Assembly (NCBI GenBank): GCA_052326605.1
Contig: JBKQMB010000027.1
Location: forward strand, 1-64,000
Direction: 5' to 3'
Source of the DNA: Bog-756 sp052326605
GTDB taxonomy: Bacteria > Actinomycetota > Acidimicrobiia > Acidimicrobiales > RAAP-2
Length of the DNA stretch: 64,000 nucleotides
Each line of letters opens with the position of its first letter. Positions within the stretch are counted from its first letter, which is position 1. The translations under genes and the position numbers were made by a program. The notes beneath the pieces are model-generated. The model did no database searches, was not told where the DNA came from, and worked only from the letters and a program-made list of their open reading frames with translations. Shown piece by piece: positions 25,367 through 34,223 of this stretch.

Positions 25367-27010
25367 TCACTGCCCGGCAGCTGTCCTGGCGCCCCCGCTG
25401 TCGCTCTCGTGGGGCACCTCGGCCACGATCTCCGCCGCCCAGCGGTAGTCGGGCTTCCCGCTGGGGGACCGGACGATGATCTCGACCACGTGGAGCTGTC
25501 GGGGCACCTTGTAGCCGGCGATGGCGTCACGGCAGTGGGACTGGATGTCCTCGAGCGTCGGCCGCCGCTCGTCCCTGGGCTGGATGATGGCGGCGACCCG
25601 TTGGCCCCATCGCTCGTCGGGCGCACCGACCACGATGGCGTCGAGCACCGCGGGGTGGGAGCGGACGGCGGACTCGACCTCTTCGGGGAAGATCTTCTCG
25701 CCACCCGAGTTGATGGACACCGAGCCGCGTCCGAGCAGGGTGATGGAACCGTCCTCCTCCACAGTGGCGAAGTCGCCGGGCATCACGTAGCGGGTCCCGT
25801 CCACCGTGATGAACACCTCGGCCGTCTTGGCCGGGTCGTTGTAGTAGCCCACCGGGATGTCCCCGGACCGGGCGATCTTGCCGATGGTGCCCGAACCGGG
25901 CTCCACCGGCTTCAGGTCTTCATCGAAGACGACGGTGTCGCCCAGGATGCTGACTGTGGGACCGCTCTTCATGGCGGTGCCGCCCTTGGTCATGGTGGCC
26001 ATGCCGTTGTTGCCGGACTCCGACGATCCGATGGCGTCCACGATCACGATGTCTGGCAGGTGTCTGAAGAACTCGTCCTTCACCGGTGCGGAGAACAGCG
26101 CTGCCGACGAGGTGACGGCCAGCAGCGACGACAGGTCGTAGGAGGCACCGGGGTCACTGAGTGCCTCGATGAGCGGCTTGCCCATGGCGTCGCCGGTGAT
26201 CATCATCGAGTTGGCCTTCTCCGACTCCACCAGCCGCCAGACGTGGTGGGGGTCGAACTTCGGGACCAGGATGGTGCGATTGCCAACGAAGCTCTGGCCC
26301 AGCACCGACCACTGGGTGGCCCCGTGCATCAGCGGAGCGATGGGCAGCAGCGTGAGCTGGCCGCCCCGCCCCTTCTCGACCATCTCCTCTGGGTGGATGA
26401 TCCGGGTGTTGGTGGTCGGGTCGACGCCGCCCCCCAGTGCGTAGAAGACATCCTCGTGCCTCCACACCACCCCCTTGGGCAGGCCCGTGGTCCCGCCCGT
26501 GTAGAGGATGTAGAAATCGTCGTTCGACCGGGGGGCGAAGTCGCGCTCGGGGCTGCCTGCGGCCATGGCCTCCTCGAAGGGCACAGTGCCCTCGGACAAT
26601 GGCACGCCGGACCCGTCGTCGACGCCGATCACCAGGCGCAGATCGGGCAGGTCGGGCAGCAGCGCGGCCACCTGCGGCCCGAATTCGGCCTGGTGGACCA
26701 GTGCCACCAGGTCGGCATTGGTGAACAGGTACCGGAGCTCGTCCTTCACGTAGCGGTAGTTGATGTTGATCCACACCGCTCGGAGCTTGAACACCGCCCA
26801 GGCCGTCTCCACCCACTCCACGTTGTTGGTGGAGTAGATGCCGACGTGGTCGCCGGGCCCGACGCCCTGGGCGGCCAGGAAGTGCGCAAGTCGGTTGGCC
26901 CGCTCCTCCATCTCGTCGTAGGTGCGGCGCTCGCCCGCGGCCACCAGGTACTCCCGGTCGCCGTAGGCGTCAACGGCCGCCTCGAACAGATCAGCGAGGT
27001 TGAACGTCAT
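25367..27010 (-). CDS. fadD19: Acyl-CoA synthetase, FadD19-like (steroid side-chain CoA ligase)
   Basis: A 547-residue AMP-forming ligase. The ATG at 27010 (MTFNLADLFEAAVDAYGDRE) is preferred; 14 upstream residues add nothing family-like. Signatures are FYILYTGGTTGLPKGVVWRH, PLMHGATQWSVLGQSF, TGDAMGKPLIEALSDPGASY, SIGSSE-type AIGSSESGNNG, LGRGSVSINSGGEKIFPEEV and SPSGKPDYRWAAEIV with the catalytic Lys. The segments WRHED, HGATQ and GRGSVSINSGGEK are shared with mycobacterial FadD19, which activates C24-branched and cholestenoate side chains. A KstR-like site lies 12 bp upstream of the start. The next gene downstream, the isochorismatase-fold gene, is 50 bp away. Confidence 0.9.
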   Translation of the reverse strand: MTFNLADLFEAAVDAYGDREYLVAAGERRTYDEMEERANRLAHFLAAQGVGPGDHVGIYSTNNVEWVETAWAVFKLRAVWININYRYVKDELRYLFTNADLVALVHQAEFGPQVAALLPDLPDLRLVIGVDDGSGVPLSEGTVPFEEAMAAGSPERDFAPRSNDDFYILYTGGTTGLPKGVVWRHEDVFYALGGGVDPTTNTRIIHPEEMVEKGRGGQLTLLPIAPLMHGATQWSVLGQSFVGNRTILVPKFDPHHVWRLVESEKANSMMITGDAMGKPLIEALSDPGASYDLSSLLAVTSSAALFSAPVKDEFFRHLPDIVIVDAIGSSESGNNGMATMTKGGTAMKSGPTVSILGDTVVFDEDLKPVEPGSGTIGKIARSGDIPVGYYNDPAKTAEVFITVDGTRYVMPGDFATVEEDGSITLLGRGSVSINSGGEKIFPEEVESAVRSHPAVLDAIVVGAPDERWGQRVAAIIQPRDERRPTLEDIQSHCRDAIAGYKVPRQLHVVEIIVRSPSGKPDYRWAAEIVAEVPHESDSGGARTAAGQ

Positions 27011-27021
27011 CGGGTAATCAG

Positions 27022-27035
27022 TAGAACACGTTTCG
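27022..27035. promoter_or_regulatory. KstR-like operator (one mismatch)
   Basis: TAGAACACGTTTCG matches TnnAACnnGTTnnA except the last base (G for A). The core AACACGTT is identical to the exact site at 22365. It lies only 12 bp upstream of the FadD19-like ATG, where bound repressor would block initiation. Inferred from motif and context. Confidence 0.62.
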
Positions 27036-27079
27036 ATTCGGGCGGCAAACACTCTTGGCGGGCCGGCCGTGCGGCCCGT

Positions 27080-29038
27080 TCAGTCCAGGTTCTCCTGGGC
27101 GGCGAACGTGGCGGGCATGGAAGCTGCCGGAGCCGCGGGGACCTGGCCGGCCAGGACGTCGGCTCGTGCGGCGACCGCTTTTCGGACGGCCCGGGCCAGC
27201 CCCTCGGCGTCGAGTCCGAGGTCGGACAGGATGCAGTCCGGCTTTCCCTGGGCCAGATAGGCACGGGGTATGCCGAGATTGACGACCGGGGGTGACGCCC
27301 CACAGGGGAGCGACCTGTCGAGGGCGTCCGCGAGGAACATGCCGGCACCTCCCTGGCGGATCCCGTCCTCTGCGGTGATGACCACACGGTGTCGTCCCGC
27401 ATCGGCCAGCATGGCCGGGTCGGGCGCCGAGACGACCCGGGGATCCCAGATCGTCACGTCGATCCCCTCGCTCATCAGCAGGCCCGCGGCATCCTCTGCC
27501 GCAGCGAGCAGCTTGCCCACGGCGAGGATGCAGACCGAGCCGTCGCCGCTGCGGACGTGGCGGGCGAGTAGGCCCGATCCGACCGAGCCCGACGCCGCTC
27601 GGGGGGCAGGAGTCTTGGGGAACCGGATCATCGAGGGACCGTCGAGGGAGAGAGCCGCCTCCAGCATGGCCTCGACCTCGGGAGCCGACGAGGGGGCGAA
27701 CACCGTCATCCCCGGGATGGACAGACCCAGAGCCATGTCCAGCACGCCGTGGTGGCTGGGCCCGTCGTCGCCGGTGATGCCGGCACGGTCGAGGACCAGG
27801 ACCACGGGCAGCCGGTGGAGGCCGACATCGAGGTTGGCCTGGTCGAAGGCACGGCTGAAGAACGTCGAGTAGACGGCGACCACCGGCCGCAGGCCGGCCA
27901 TGGCCATGCCGGCTGCCGAGGTCACCGCATGCTGCTCGGCGATGCCCACGTCGAAGAACCGCTCGGGAAAGCGGGCTTCGAACGGAAGCAGCCCGGTGGG
28001 CCCGGGCATCGCCGCGGTGATGGCCACGATCCGGCGGTCGTCCTCGGCATGCCGCAGCAGGGCACGGGTGAAGGCGTGGGTGTAGGTGGTGACCGGCAGT
28101 TCCGCAGCGTCGGCGGGGCCGTGGGCCGCCGCCACCTTGACCTTGACGTCGTGGAGGCGCTGGATGTCGTCTTCCTCGGCCGGCGCATATCCCCGGCCCT
28201 TCTGGGTCAGCACGTGGACCACGATGGGCCCGGGCCAACCCGCCGCGTTGGACAGGGCCTGCTCCATGCCGGCGATGTCGTGGCCGTCGATGGGGCCCGC
28301 ATAGCGGATGCCCAGAGCTTCGAAGAAGGTGTGGGGGGTGACCACCTCGCGCAACGCGCTGGTCAGGCCGTGGACGCCCGAGTAGGCGAGCTCGCCCACC
28401 GCGGGAAGCTCTCGGATGAGATGCCGTATCCGCTGGCGGGCCTGGATGTAGGCGGGGTTGAGCCGGAGGTGGGTCAGGCTCAACGACAGGCGCGAGACGG
28501 TGGGCGCGTAGGAGCGACCGTTGTCGTTGAGGACGATGACCACCGGTTTGCCGGAATGCCCGAGGTTGTTGAGCGCCTCGTAGGCCATGCCGCCGGTCAG
28601 GGCGCCGTCGCCGATCACGGCCACGACCCGACGGTCGACCCCCTGGAGCTCGAAGGCACTGGCCAGGCCGTGCGCGTAGCTCAGGCTGGTCGAAGCGTGG
28701 CTGTTCTCCACCCAGTCGTGCTCGGACTCGGTGCGGTTGGGATAGCCGGAGAGGCCGCCGGCCTGGCGGAGTTCGGCGAACGCCTTGCGTCTGCCGGTCA
28801 CCAGTTTGTGCACGTAGGCCTGGTGCCCGGTGTCCCACAGCAGCACGTCCCGGGGTGAGTCGAAGGTCCGATGGAGGGCCAGCGTCAGCTCCACGACGCC
28901 CAGGTTCGAGCCCAGGTGGCCTCCGGTTGCGGTCACCGCGTCGACGATGAACCGGCGGATTTCGGCGGACAGGATGGTCAGCTCCTCCGGAGTGAGGGAG
29001 CGGAGGTCGGCTGGACTGTCGATGTGTTCGAGGATCAT
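27080..29038 (-). CDS. dxs: 1-deoxy-D-xylulose-5-phosphate synthase
   Basis: A 652-residue thiamine-diphosphate enzyme condensing pyruvate and glyceraldehyde 3-phosphate, the first step of the MEP isoprenoid route. Marks are SADLRSLTPEELTIL-type N-terminus (SPADLRSLTPEELTILSAEI), HLGSNLGVVELTLALHRTFD, WDTGHQAYVHKLVTGRR, the ThDP motif VIGDGALTGGMAYEALNN, and RFFDVGIAEQHAVTSAAGMA in the pyrimidine-binding domain. C-terminal transketolase domain ends at VAARADVLAG. Length is normal. It precedes the FadD19-like gene on the same strand after a 69-bp gap containing the KstR-like site, so they are probably separate units. Confidence 0.96.
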   Translation of the reverse strand: MILEHIDSPADLRSLTPEELTILSAEIRRFIVDAVTATGGHLGSNLGVVELTLALHRTFDSPRDVLLWDTGHQAYVHKLVTGRRKAFAELRQAGGLSGYPNRTESEHDWVENSHASTSLSYAHGLASAFELQGVDRRVVAVIGDGALTGGMAYEALNNLGHSGKPVVIVLNDNGRSYAPTVSRLSLSLTHLRLNPAYIQARQRIRHLIRELPAVGELAYSGVHGLTSALREVVTPHTFFEALGIRYAGPIDGHDIAGMEQALSNAAGWPGPIVVHVLTQKGRGYAPAEEDDIQRLHDVKVKVAAAHGPADAAELPVTTYTHAFTRALLRHAEDDRRIVAITAAMPGPTGLLPFEARFPERFFDVGIAEQHAVTSAAGMAMAGLRPVVAVYSTFFSRAFDQANLDVGLHRLPVVLVLDRAGITGDDGPSHHGVLDMALGLSIPGMTVFAPSSAPEVEAMLEAALSLDGPSMIRFPKTPAPRAASGSVGSGLLARHVRSGDGSVCILAVGKLLAAAEDAAGLLMSEGIDVTIWDPRVVSAPDPAMLADAGRHRVVITAEDGIRQGGAGMFLADALDRSLPCGASPPVVNLGIPRAYLAQGKPDCILSDLGLDAEGLARAVRKAVAARADVLAGQVPAAPAASMPATFAAQENLD

Positions 29039-29272
29039 GAGGGAGGGGCTGCCTTTGCGGTCAGGCTACCAGCGCATCGGCGACGCACGATGGCCGGGGC
29101 GACGACCCCACGGGCTGCGGCGAGCGTCGGAGACGACGCCGGGCCCGGGTACGGCGCCCGTGGTGGGGAGTGCAGGTATCCCCTCGGCGACAGCCCGACG
29201 CGGGCAGACTTCGGGGATCACCGGATCGTGGCACCGTGCCTGCGATCTGCCGACGATCGAACTGGAGGGCCG

Positions 29273-30025
29273 ATGCAAGCCGAAATCAAGGGAACCACCA
29301 TGCCGCTGTTGGAGATGATCCTCGACCCCGGGGAGTCGGTGATCTCCAGTCACGGCGAGCTCTCGTGGATGTCCGTCAACATGCAGCTTTCCCAGACCAC
29401 CTCGGTGGGCGGGCAGAAGGGCCTGATGGGAGGGCTGAAGCGGGCCGTGGGTGGTGGAGGCGTCTTCGTCACCAAGTACGAGGCACAGGGTGGCCAGGGC
29501 ATGGTGGCCTTCGGGGCCAAGCTGCCCGGTCGCATCTTTCCGGTCACCATCGAGGCGGGGCAGGGCTACCTGGTACACCGTCACGGCTGGGTGTGCGGCA
29601 CCGACGGCATCGTGCCCACCGTCGGCCTGCAGCAGACGTTCCGAGGCGGCATCTACGGCGGTGACGGCTTCATCCTCCAGCGCCTCGAGGGCGAGGGCCA
29701 GGCGTGGATCGAGCTCTCCGGCGAGATCACGACCTACGAGCTGGCCGCCGGGCAGACCATGCTGGTCCACCCCGGTCATGTCGGGCTGTTCGAGGACCGG
29801 GTCAGCTTCACCGTTCAGCGGCTGCAGGGCATCAGGAACATGGCCTTCGGCGACGACGGTTTCCACCTGGTGGCGCTGACCGGGCCGGGCAACATCTGGC
29901 TGCAGAGCATGCCCATCTCGGTGCTGGCCCACGCTATCTCCCCCTACATCAACAAGGACGATCACCCGGCGGCCGCGGCAGGCGTCGGTGGCGTCCTGGG
30001 CGGCATGATCGGCAAGAACCTCTGA
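29273..30025 (+). CDS. AIM24 family protein
   Basis: A 250-residue protein of the AIM24/TIGR00266 family (double-psi or cupin-like beta-helix). Visible are LEMILDPGESVISSHGELSW, a glycine-rich loop GGQKGLMGGLKRAVGGGGVF, FGAKLPGRIFPVTIEAGQGY, and GEITTYELAAGQTMLVHPGH. The end (AAAAGVGGVLGGMIGKNL) is glycine-rich and possibly membrane-associated. The ATG at 29273 follows GGAGGGCC. The bacterial role of this family is unknown. It is divergent from dxs with about 230 bp between, and stands alone on its strand. Confidence 0.88.
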   Translation: MQAEIKGTTMPLLEMILDPGESVISSHGELSWMSVNMQLSQTTSVGGQKGLMGGLKRAVGGGGVFVTKYEAQGGQGMVAFGAKLPGRIFPVTIEAGQGYLVHRHGWVCGTDGIVPTVGLQQTFRGGIYGGDGFILQRLEGEGQAWIELSGEITTYELAAGQTMLVHPGHVGLFEDRVSFTVQRLQGIRNMAFGDDGFHLVALTGPGNIWLQSMPISVLAHAISPYINKDDHPAAAAGVGGVLGGMIGKNL

Positions 30026-30090
30026 GCGGTGCCCGACCGGCGGCCCGGCCCGCCGGCCGGACCTGCCTGTCGACCCGCCGGCCGGCCCGT

Positions 30091-30498
30091 TCAGCGCGCG
30101 TTGGCCAAGAAGCTGGTCTGGTCGACGATCACCCGGACCAGCTTCCCCGCCGCCACCAGGCCGGCACTTTCCGAGACGGAGAGGGTGAACACCAGGCGGC
30201 GCCCTTCGGTCCGGTCGAGGGTGGCCTCGGCCCAGACCGTGCCCCCGACACCCACCGGCACCAGGTGATCGAACTGCAGGCGTTTGGCCACCGAGGTGCA
30301 GTTCACGGGCAGATGTCCCTCGATGGCCAGGCAGCTCGCCTCTTCGCACAGCGCCAGCAGACGCGGCGTGGCCAGGACCGGAACCGAACCCGAGCGGAAC
30401 GACACGGCGGTGTCGGCTTCGGTCACGTGCAACTCGATGCGGGCGGAGAGACCGGTGTACGGAGCCACGCCGGTACGATACGTGAACCCACGAGGCAT
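30091..30498 (-). CDS. Hotdog-fold thioesterase, fluoroacetyl-CoA thioesterase-like
   Basis: A 135-residue hotdog protein. AVSFRSGSVPVLATPRLLAL followed by CEEASCLAIEGHLPVNCTSV matches the FlK-like thioesterase pattern (VLATPALVALMEEA..). In FlK the Thr, Glu and His of the active site fall in these segments; here T44, E52 and H80-type positions (LQFDHLVPVG) can be aligned by eye. Likely hydrolyses a short acyl-CoA; the substrate is unknown. The ATG at 30498 lies only 39 bp from the divergent tldD start. Confidence 0.82.
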   Translation of the reverse strand: MPRGFTYRTGVAPYTGLSARIELHVTEADTAVSFRSGSVPVLATPRLLALCEEASCLAIEGHLPVNCTSVAKRLQFDHLVPVGVGGTVWAEATLDRTEGRRLVFTLSVSESAGLVAAGKLVRVIVDQTSFLANAR

Positions 30499-30537
30499 CG
30501 GCCACCTAGCGCCGAGCAGTGAGGCGAGGAGGCCCCA

Positions 30538-31938
30538 GTGATCGATTCCCCGGTACTCGAACGGGTACTGTCCGAAGCCCTCCGGCACGGTGGTGAGTTC
30601 GCCGAGGTGTTCGCCGAGGACCGGTCGACCTCGTCCGCCCTGCTCGACGACGGACGGGTGGAGGAGCTCTCTTCGGGGCGGGAGCGGGGGGCCGGCATCC
30701 GGGTGGTTGCCGGGGAGACCACCGGCTTCGCCCACACTGCCGACCTGACCGAGGACGGTCTCCTGCGGGCGGCCGAGGCTGCCTCCGCGGTGGCCAGGAG
30801 CGGCGGCGGTGGGACCCGCACGGTGGCCGTGGGCCCCCTGGGCGCCACCGCTCCGGGAGGGCAGGGGACCGGTGGCCGGCGAGCCCCGTCGTCGGGGTCG
30901 AAGGCGGACACGCTCGCCCTGCTGCAGCGCGCCGATGAGGCGGCACGGGGGTCCGGCGACGCCATCTCGCAGGTGCAGGCGGGGTGCGGGGCCTCGCGGC
31001 GCCAGGTGCTGATCGCCAACTCCGACGGCCTTCTCGCCCATGACGAACAGGCGCGTACCCGGTTCTCCGTCTCGTGCGTGGCGGTGGGCGACACCGGGTT
31101 GCAGACGGGTTTCGAGACGGCGGCCCGCACGCTGGGATTCGAGCTGTTCGACGAGGTGTCGGTCGAGGAGCTCGCCCGCCTGGCGGCAAACCGCGCGCTG
31201 TCCAAGCTGTCGGCCCGCCCGGCCCCTTCGGGCGAGCTGCCCGTGGTGCTGGCCGGCGGCAGCGGTGGCATCCTCTTCCACGAGGCGTGCGGCCACGGTC
31301 TCGAGGCGGACCACATCGTGAAGGATGCGTCGGTCTACACCGGCATGGTGGGGCAGCAGGTGGCGAGCCCGTTGGTCACGCTGGTCGACGATGGGACGGT
31401 CGGCTCCGAGTGGGGGACCTTCGCCATCGACGACGAGGGGAGGCCGGCCCAACGGAACGTCCTCATCGACCAGGGCGTGCTCACCGACTACCTGTGGGAC
31501 TATCTGCGGGCACGCAAGGAAGGGAGGGTGTCCTCGGGTAACGGGAGACGACAGACCTACCAGCACCTGCCCATGGTGAGGATGACCAACACCTTCCTTC
31601 TGCCTGGCGAGGAGGATGCCGACGAGATCGTGGCCCAGACCCCCCGCGGGGTCTACGTGGCCAAGCTCGGGGGCGGCCAGGTGAACACCACGACCGGGGA
31701 CTTCGTGTTCGGAACGACCGAGGCCTACCTCATCGAGGGCGGCAGGATCACCGAGCCGCTTCGGGACGCCAACCTGATCGGCAACGGCCCGGAGATCCTC
31801 AAGAGGGTCGATGCGGTGGCCACCGACTTCGCCATGACCCCGGGCACCTGCGGCAAGGACGGCCAGAGCGTCCCGGTGGGATGCGGGCAGGCCACCCTCC
31901 GGGTGACCGGCGTGACCATCGGGGGGACGGCGGAGTGA
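30538..31938 (+). CDS. tldD: TldD-family metalloprotease
   Basis: A 466-residue TldD. The metal-binding segment FHEACGHGLEADHIV carries HExxGH. Other family segments are AHTADLTEDGLLRAAEAASA, ARTRFSVSCVAVGDTGLQTG, LIDQGVLTDYLWDYLRARKE and TPGTCGKDGQSVPVGCGQAT, the last being the conserved C-terminal CGK.GQ..PVG.G. TldD and TldE form a heterodimeric protease that degrades unfolded peptides and trims modified peptides such as microcin precursors. The GTG start at 30538 follows GAGGCGAGGAGG. Its TGA overlaps the start of the partner gene, as expected for an obligate pair. Confidence 0.94.
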   Translation: MIDSPVLERVLSEALRHGGEFAEVFAEDRSTSSALLDDGRVEELSSGRERGAGIRVVAGETTGFAHTADLTEDGLLRAAEAASAVARSGGGGTRTVAVGPLGATAPGGQGTGGRRAPSSGSKADTLALLQRADEAARGSGDAISQVQAGCGASRRQVLIANSDGLLAHDEQARTRFSVSCVAVGDTGLQTGFETAARTLGFELFDEVSVEELARLAANRALSKLSARPAPSGELPVVLAGGSGGILFHEACGHGLEADHIVKDASVYTGMVGQQVASPLVTLVDDGTVGSEWGTFAIDDEGRPAQRNVLIDQGVLTDYLWDYLRARKEGRVSSGNGRRQTYQHLPMVRMTNTFLLPGEEDADEIVAQTPRGVYVAKLGGGQVNTTTGDFVFGTTEAYLIEGGRITEPLRDANLIGNGPEILKRVDAVATDFAMTPGTCGKDGQSVPVGCGQATLRVTGVTIGGTAE

Positions 31939-33335
31939 GCATGACCATCGAGGAGAGCGGTGCCCGGGGCGAGGTGGGCCGGGTCCCTGACGACCTGCTG
32001 GTGTTGGCCGACCGGGTGGCCGGTTGGGCGAGGTCCGGCGAGGAGGTCGAGGTCTATGTGGCCCGCGGCCACGAGACGGAGGTCCGTGCCTACGACGGAG
32101 AAGTGGAATCACTGACGTCGGCCAGCTCGGCCGGCATCGGCATCCGGGTGGTTGCCGACCACAGGCTGGGCTTCGCCTGGGCCGGGTCGCTCGACGAGTC
32201 CGTGCTGGGGGAGACCCTGGACGAGGCACGGGACAATGCCTCGTTCGCCACCCCCGACGAGCACGTCCGGCTGGCCGTTCCCGACGGGGTGGCCGCCGTG
32301 ACAGTCGACCTGTGGGACGAGCGCCTCGCCGCGGTCCCCACCACGGAGAAGGTCGCCCTCGCCCTGGCCCTCGAGGCCCAGGCCCGTGGAGCCGACCCCC
32401 GCATCCGACAGGTGAACGCGGCGGACTATGGCGACGGCTCGGTGGAAGTGGCGCTGGTCTCGACCACCGGCATCCGGGCCTCGAGCCGGAGGACGTCCGG
32501 GTACCTCTCGGTCGGTGTCATCGCCGGCGACGGCGGAGCCAGCCAGACCGGCGGCGGCTTCAGCGTCGGCCGCGGGTTCGACGGGCTCGACCCGGACAAG
32601 GCGACCGATGACGCGGTCACCCGCGCCGTGCGGCTGCTCGGGGCGACCAAAGGCCCCTCGGGGCGTTCGACCGTGGTGTTCGACCGACGGGTGGCGTCCA
32701 CGCTGCTCTCGGTCGTCTCCTCGGCCCTGTCGGGGGAGGCGGTGGCCAAGGGCCGGTCGTTCTTCGCCGATCGGCTCGGTGAGCAGGTCGGCGACCCGGT
32801 CCTCACCCTGGTCGACGATCCCACCGATCCGAGGGCGTACGGCGCCGCCGCCTACGACGCCGAGGGCCTGGCCTGCCGGCGCAACGTGCTGATCGACGCC
32901 GGGGTGCTGCGGGGCTTCCTGTACGACACGGTGTCGGGATCGCGTGCCGGCACGGCATCGACCGGCTCTGCGGTGCGAGGAGGGTTCGCCGGCACCCCCG
33001 GACCGGGATGCCGTGCCCTCACACTGGCCCCGGGCCCGGAGGGCCACGACGAGGCCGGCGTGCTGGCCGCAGTGGGGGGAGGGCTGTTCGTGCAGTCGGT
33101 GACCGGGGTGCACTCCGGGGTGAACCCGGTCAGCGGCGACTTCTCCGTGGGCGCCGAGGGCCTGATCATCCGCGACGGTAGGTTGGCCGAACCGGTCCGG
33201 GAGATCACCGTGGCCTCGACCCTGCAGCGGATCCTGCAGTCACTGGTTGCGGTCGGAGCCGACCTCGAGTGGCTACCCGGGATCGCCGCCGGCCAGACCC
33301 TCGCCGTGGGCGACATGCAGGTCAGCGGCGTCTGA
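31935..33335 (+). CDS. tldE: TldE/PmbA-family protease subunit
   Basis: A 466-residue TldE/PmbA protein, the non-metal partner of TldD. Segments VRAYDGEVESLTSASSAGIG, IRVVADHRLGFAWAGSLDES, VSSALSGEAVAKGRSFFADR, LTLVDDPTDPRAYGAAAYDA and VTGVHSGVNPVSGDFSVGAE are typical. It lacks the HExxGH motif, as expected. The GTG at 31935 overlaps the tldD stop (GTGA); an ATG six bases later is an alternative. Stoichiometric expression through translational coupling is likely. Confidence 0.93.
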   Translation: MSMTIEESGARGEVGRVPDDLLVLADRVAGWARSGEEVEVYVARGHETEVRAYDGEVESLTSASSAGIGIRVVADHRLGFAWAGSLDESVLGETLDEARDNASFATPDEHVRLAVPDGVAAVTVDLWDERLAAVPTTEKVALALALEAQARGADPRIRQVNAADYGDGSVEVALVSTTGIRASSRRTSGYLSVGVIAGDGGASQTGGGFSVGRGFDGLDPDKATDDAVTRAVRLLGATKGPSGRSTVVFDRRVASTLLSVVSSALSGEAVAKGRSFFADRLGEQVGDPVLTLVDDPTDPRAYGAAAYDAEGLACRRNVLIDAGVLRGFLYDTVSGSRAGTASTGSAVRGGFAGTPGPGCRALTLAPGPEGHDEAGVLAAVGGGLFVQSVTGVHSGVNPVSGDFSVGAEGLIIRDGRLAEPVREITVASTLQRILQSLVAVGADLEWLPGIAAGQTLAVGDMQVSGV

Positions 33336-33419
33336 GCCTGACGGCCGGCAGCGGATGTCGAGGGCCCGGCGGTCGACCGGCGACGGCACCAGCGACCGGA
33401 TCGGGTGGGCGCTCCGGTG

Positions 33420-34223
33420 CTACTTTGTCGCCGCGGTCGTGGCGCTCGCCGCCGCGGTCGCCTTGGTGCAGGCGTCCAGCGCATTCGGCGTCGAGGTGTA
33501 GTAGATCGACCCGGTGATGGCCACGCTGTAGGGACCCGCACTCGGCGAGGTCGGTGTCCCGCCCACCCACAGAGCAGGGGCACCGACCGAGCCGGACGCG
33601 GCGCTCGACGAGGCCGTCGAGCCTGCGGTGGACGCCGTCGCCGACGTGCCGTAGGCCAGTACGAACTTCTGGATCACGAACAGCCGCGGGAAGGTGTCCA
33701 GGCCGTTGATGAAGGACACCATCTGGCCGTAGTTGCCGGTGACGGAGAGGGTGGTCGGCACGGCGGTCACATCCCCTGTCGTCGCCCCGCCCGCCGGTGT
33801 CCCGCCCGCCGGTGTCCCGACCGCCGGTGTCGCGGCTGCCGCCGTGCCTGCGGTGGTTGTGGCAGGAGCGAAACCACTGAACGCGACGAGGTTCACCCCA
33901 GAGGTGGAAGCCAGCCCGTTGAACTGGCTCTCGAATGTCGACTCTTCGGCGGCGATGTCGGTCGGGCTCTGCACGGTGGGAATCTGCGTGGCGATCTTCT
34001 GCAGGTCGGCACATCTGCCCGAAAGCTGCTGCTTCTCCGACTTCAAGGCGTCCAGCTTGGCCTGCAGGGTCGCCTGCTGGGTCTGGAGCTGTGTCTGCTG
34101 GGTCTTGAGGCTCGACAGCTTCGAGTTCTGGGGTGAGACGAGGATCGCCCACAGCAGCACTGCCACCACCAGGCCTCCGGCCCCGATCAACAGGGGCATG
34201 CGGTACTCGCGGACGGTGTTCAT
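33420..34223 (-). CDS. pilO: Type IV pilus assembly protein PilO
   Basis: A 267-residue bitopic membrane protein. After a short cytoplasmic start (MNTVREYRMP) comes one helix (LLIGAGGLVVAVLLWAILV), a coiled coil rich in Q/L (SKLSSLKTQQTQLQTQQATL), and a C-terminal ferredoxin-like part containing VTGNYGQMVSFINGLDTFPR, the classical PilO segment. A low-complexity G/T/P/A stretch lies between them (about residues 140-155) and another Ser/Ala-rich insert follows. PilO pairs with PilN to build the inner-membrane alignment complex of the pilus machine. Its start overlaps the stop of the PilM-PilN gene (ATGA). Confidence 0.85.
   Translation of the reverse strand: MNTVREYRMPLLIGAGGLVVAVLLWAILVSPQNSKLSSLKTQQTQLQTQQATLQAKLDALKSEKQQLSGRCADLQKIATQIPTVQSPTDIAAEESTFESQFNGLASTSGVNLVAFSGFAPATTTAGTAAAATPAVGTPAGGTPAGGATTGDVTAVPTTLSVTGNYGQMVSFINGLDTFPRLFVIQKFVLAYGTSATASTAGSTASSSAASGSVGAPALWVGGTPTSPSAGPYSVAITGSIYYTSTPNALDACTKATAAASATTAATK

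Noticed and set aside
30091..32229. A 712-codon minus-strand frame opposite tldD
   Set aside because: Only its last 135 codons (the thioesterase) are protein-like; the rest is a Pro/Arg/Gly-rich shadow of tldD.
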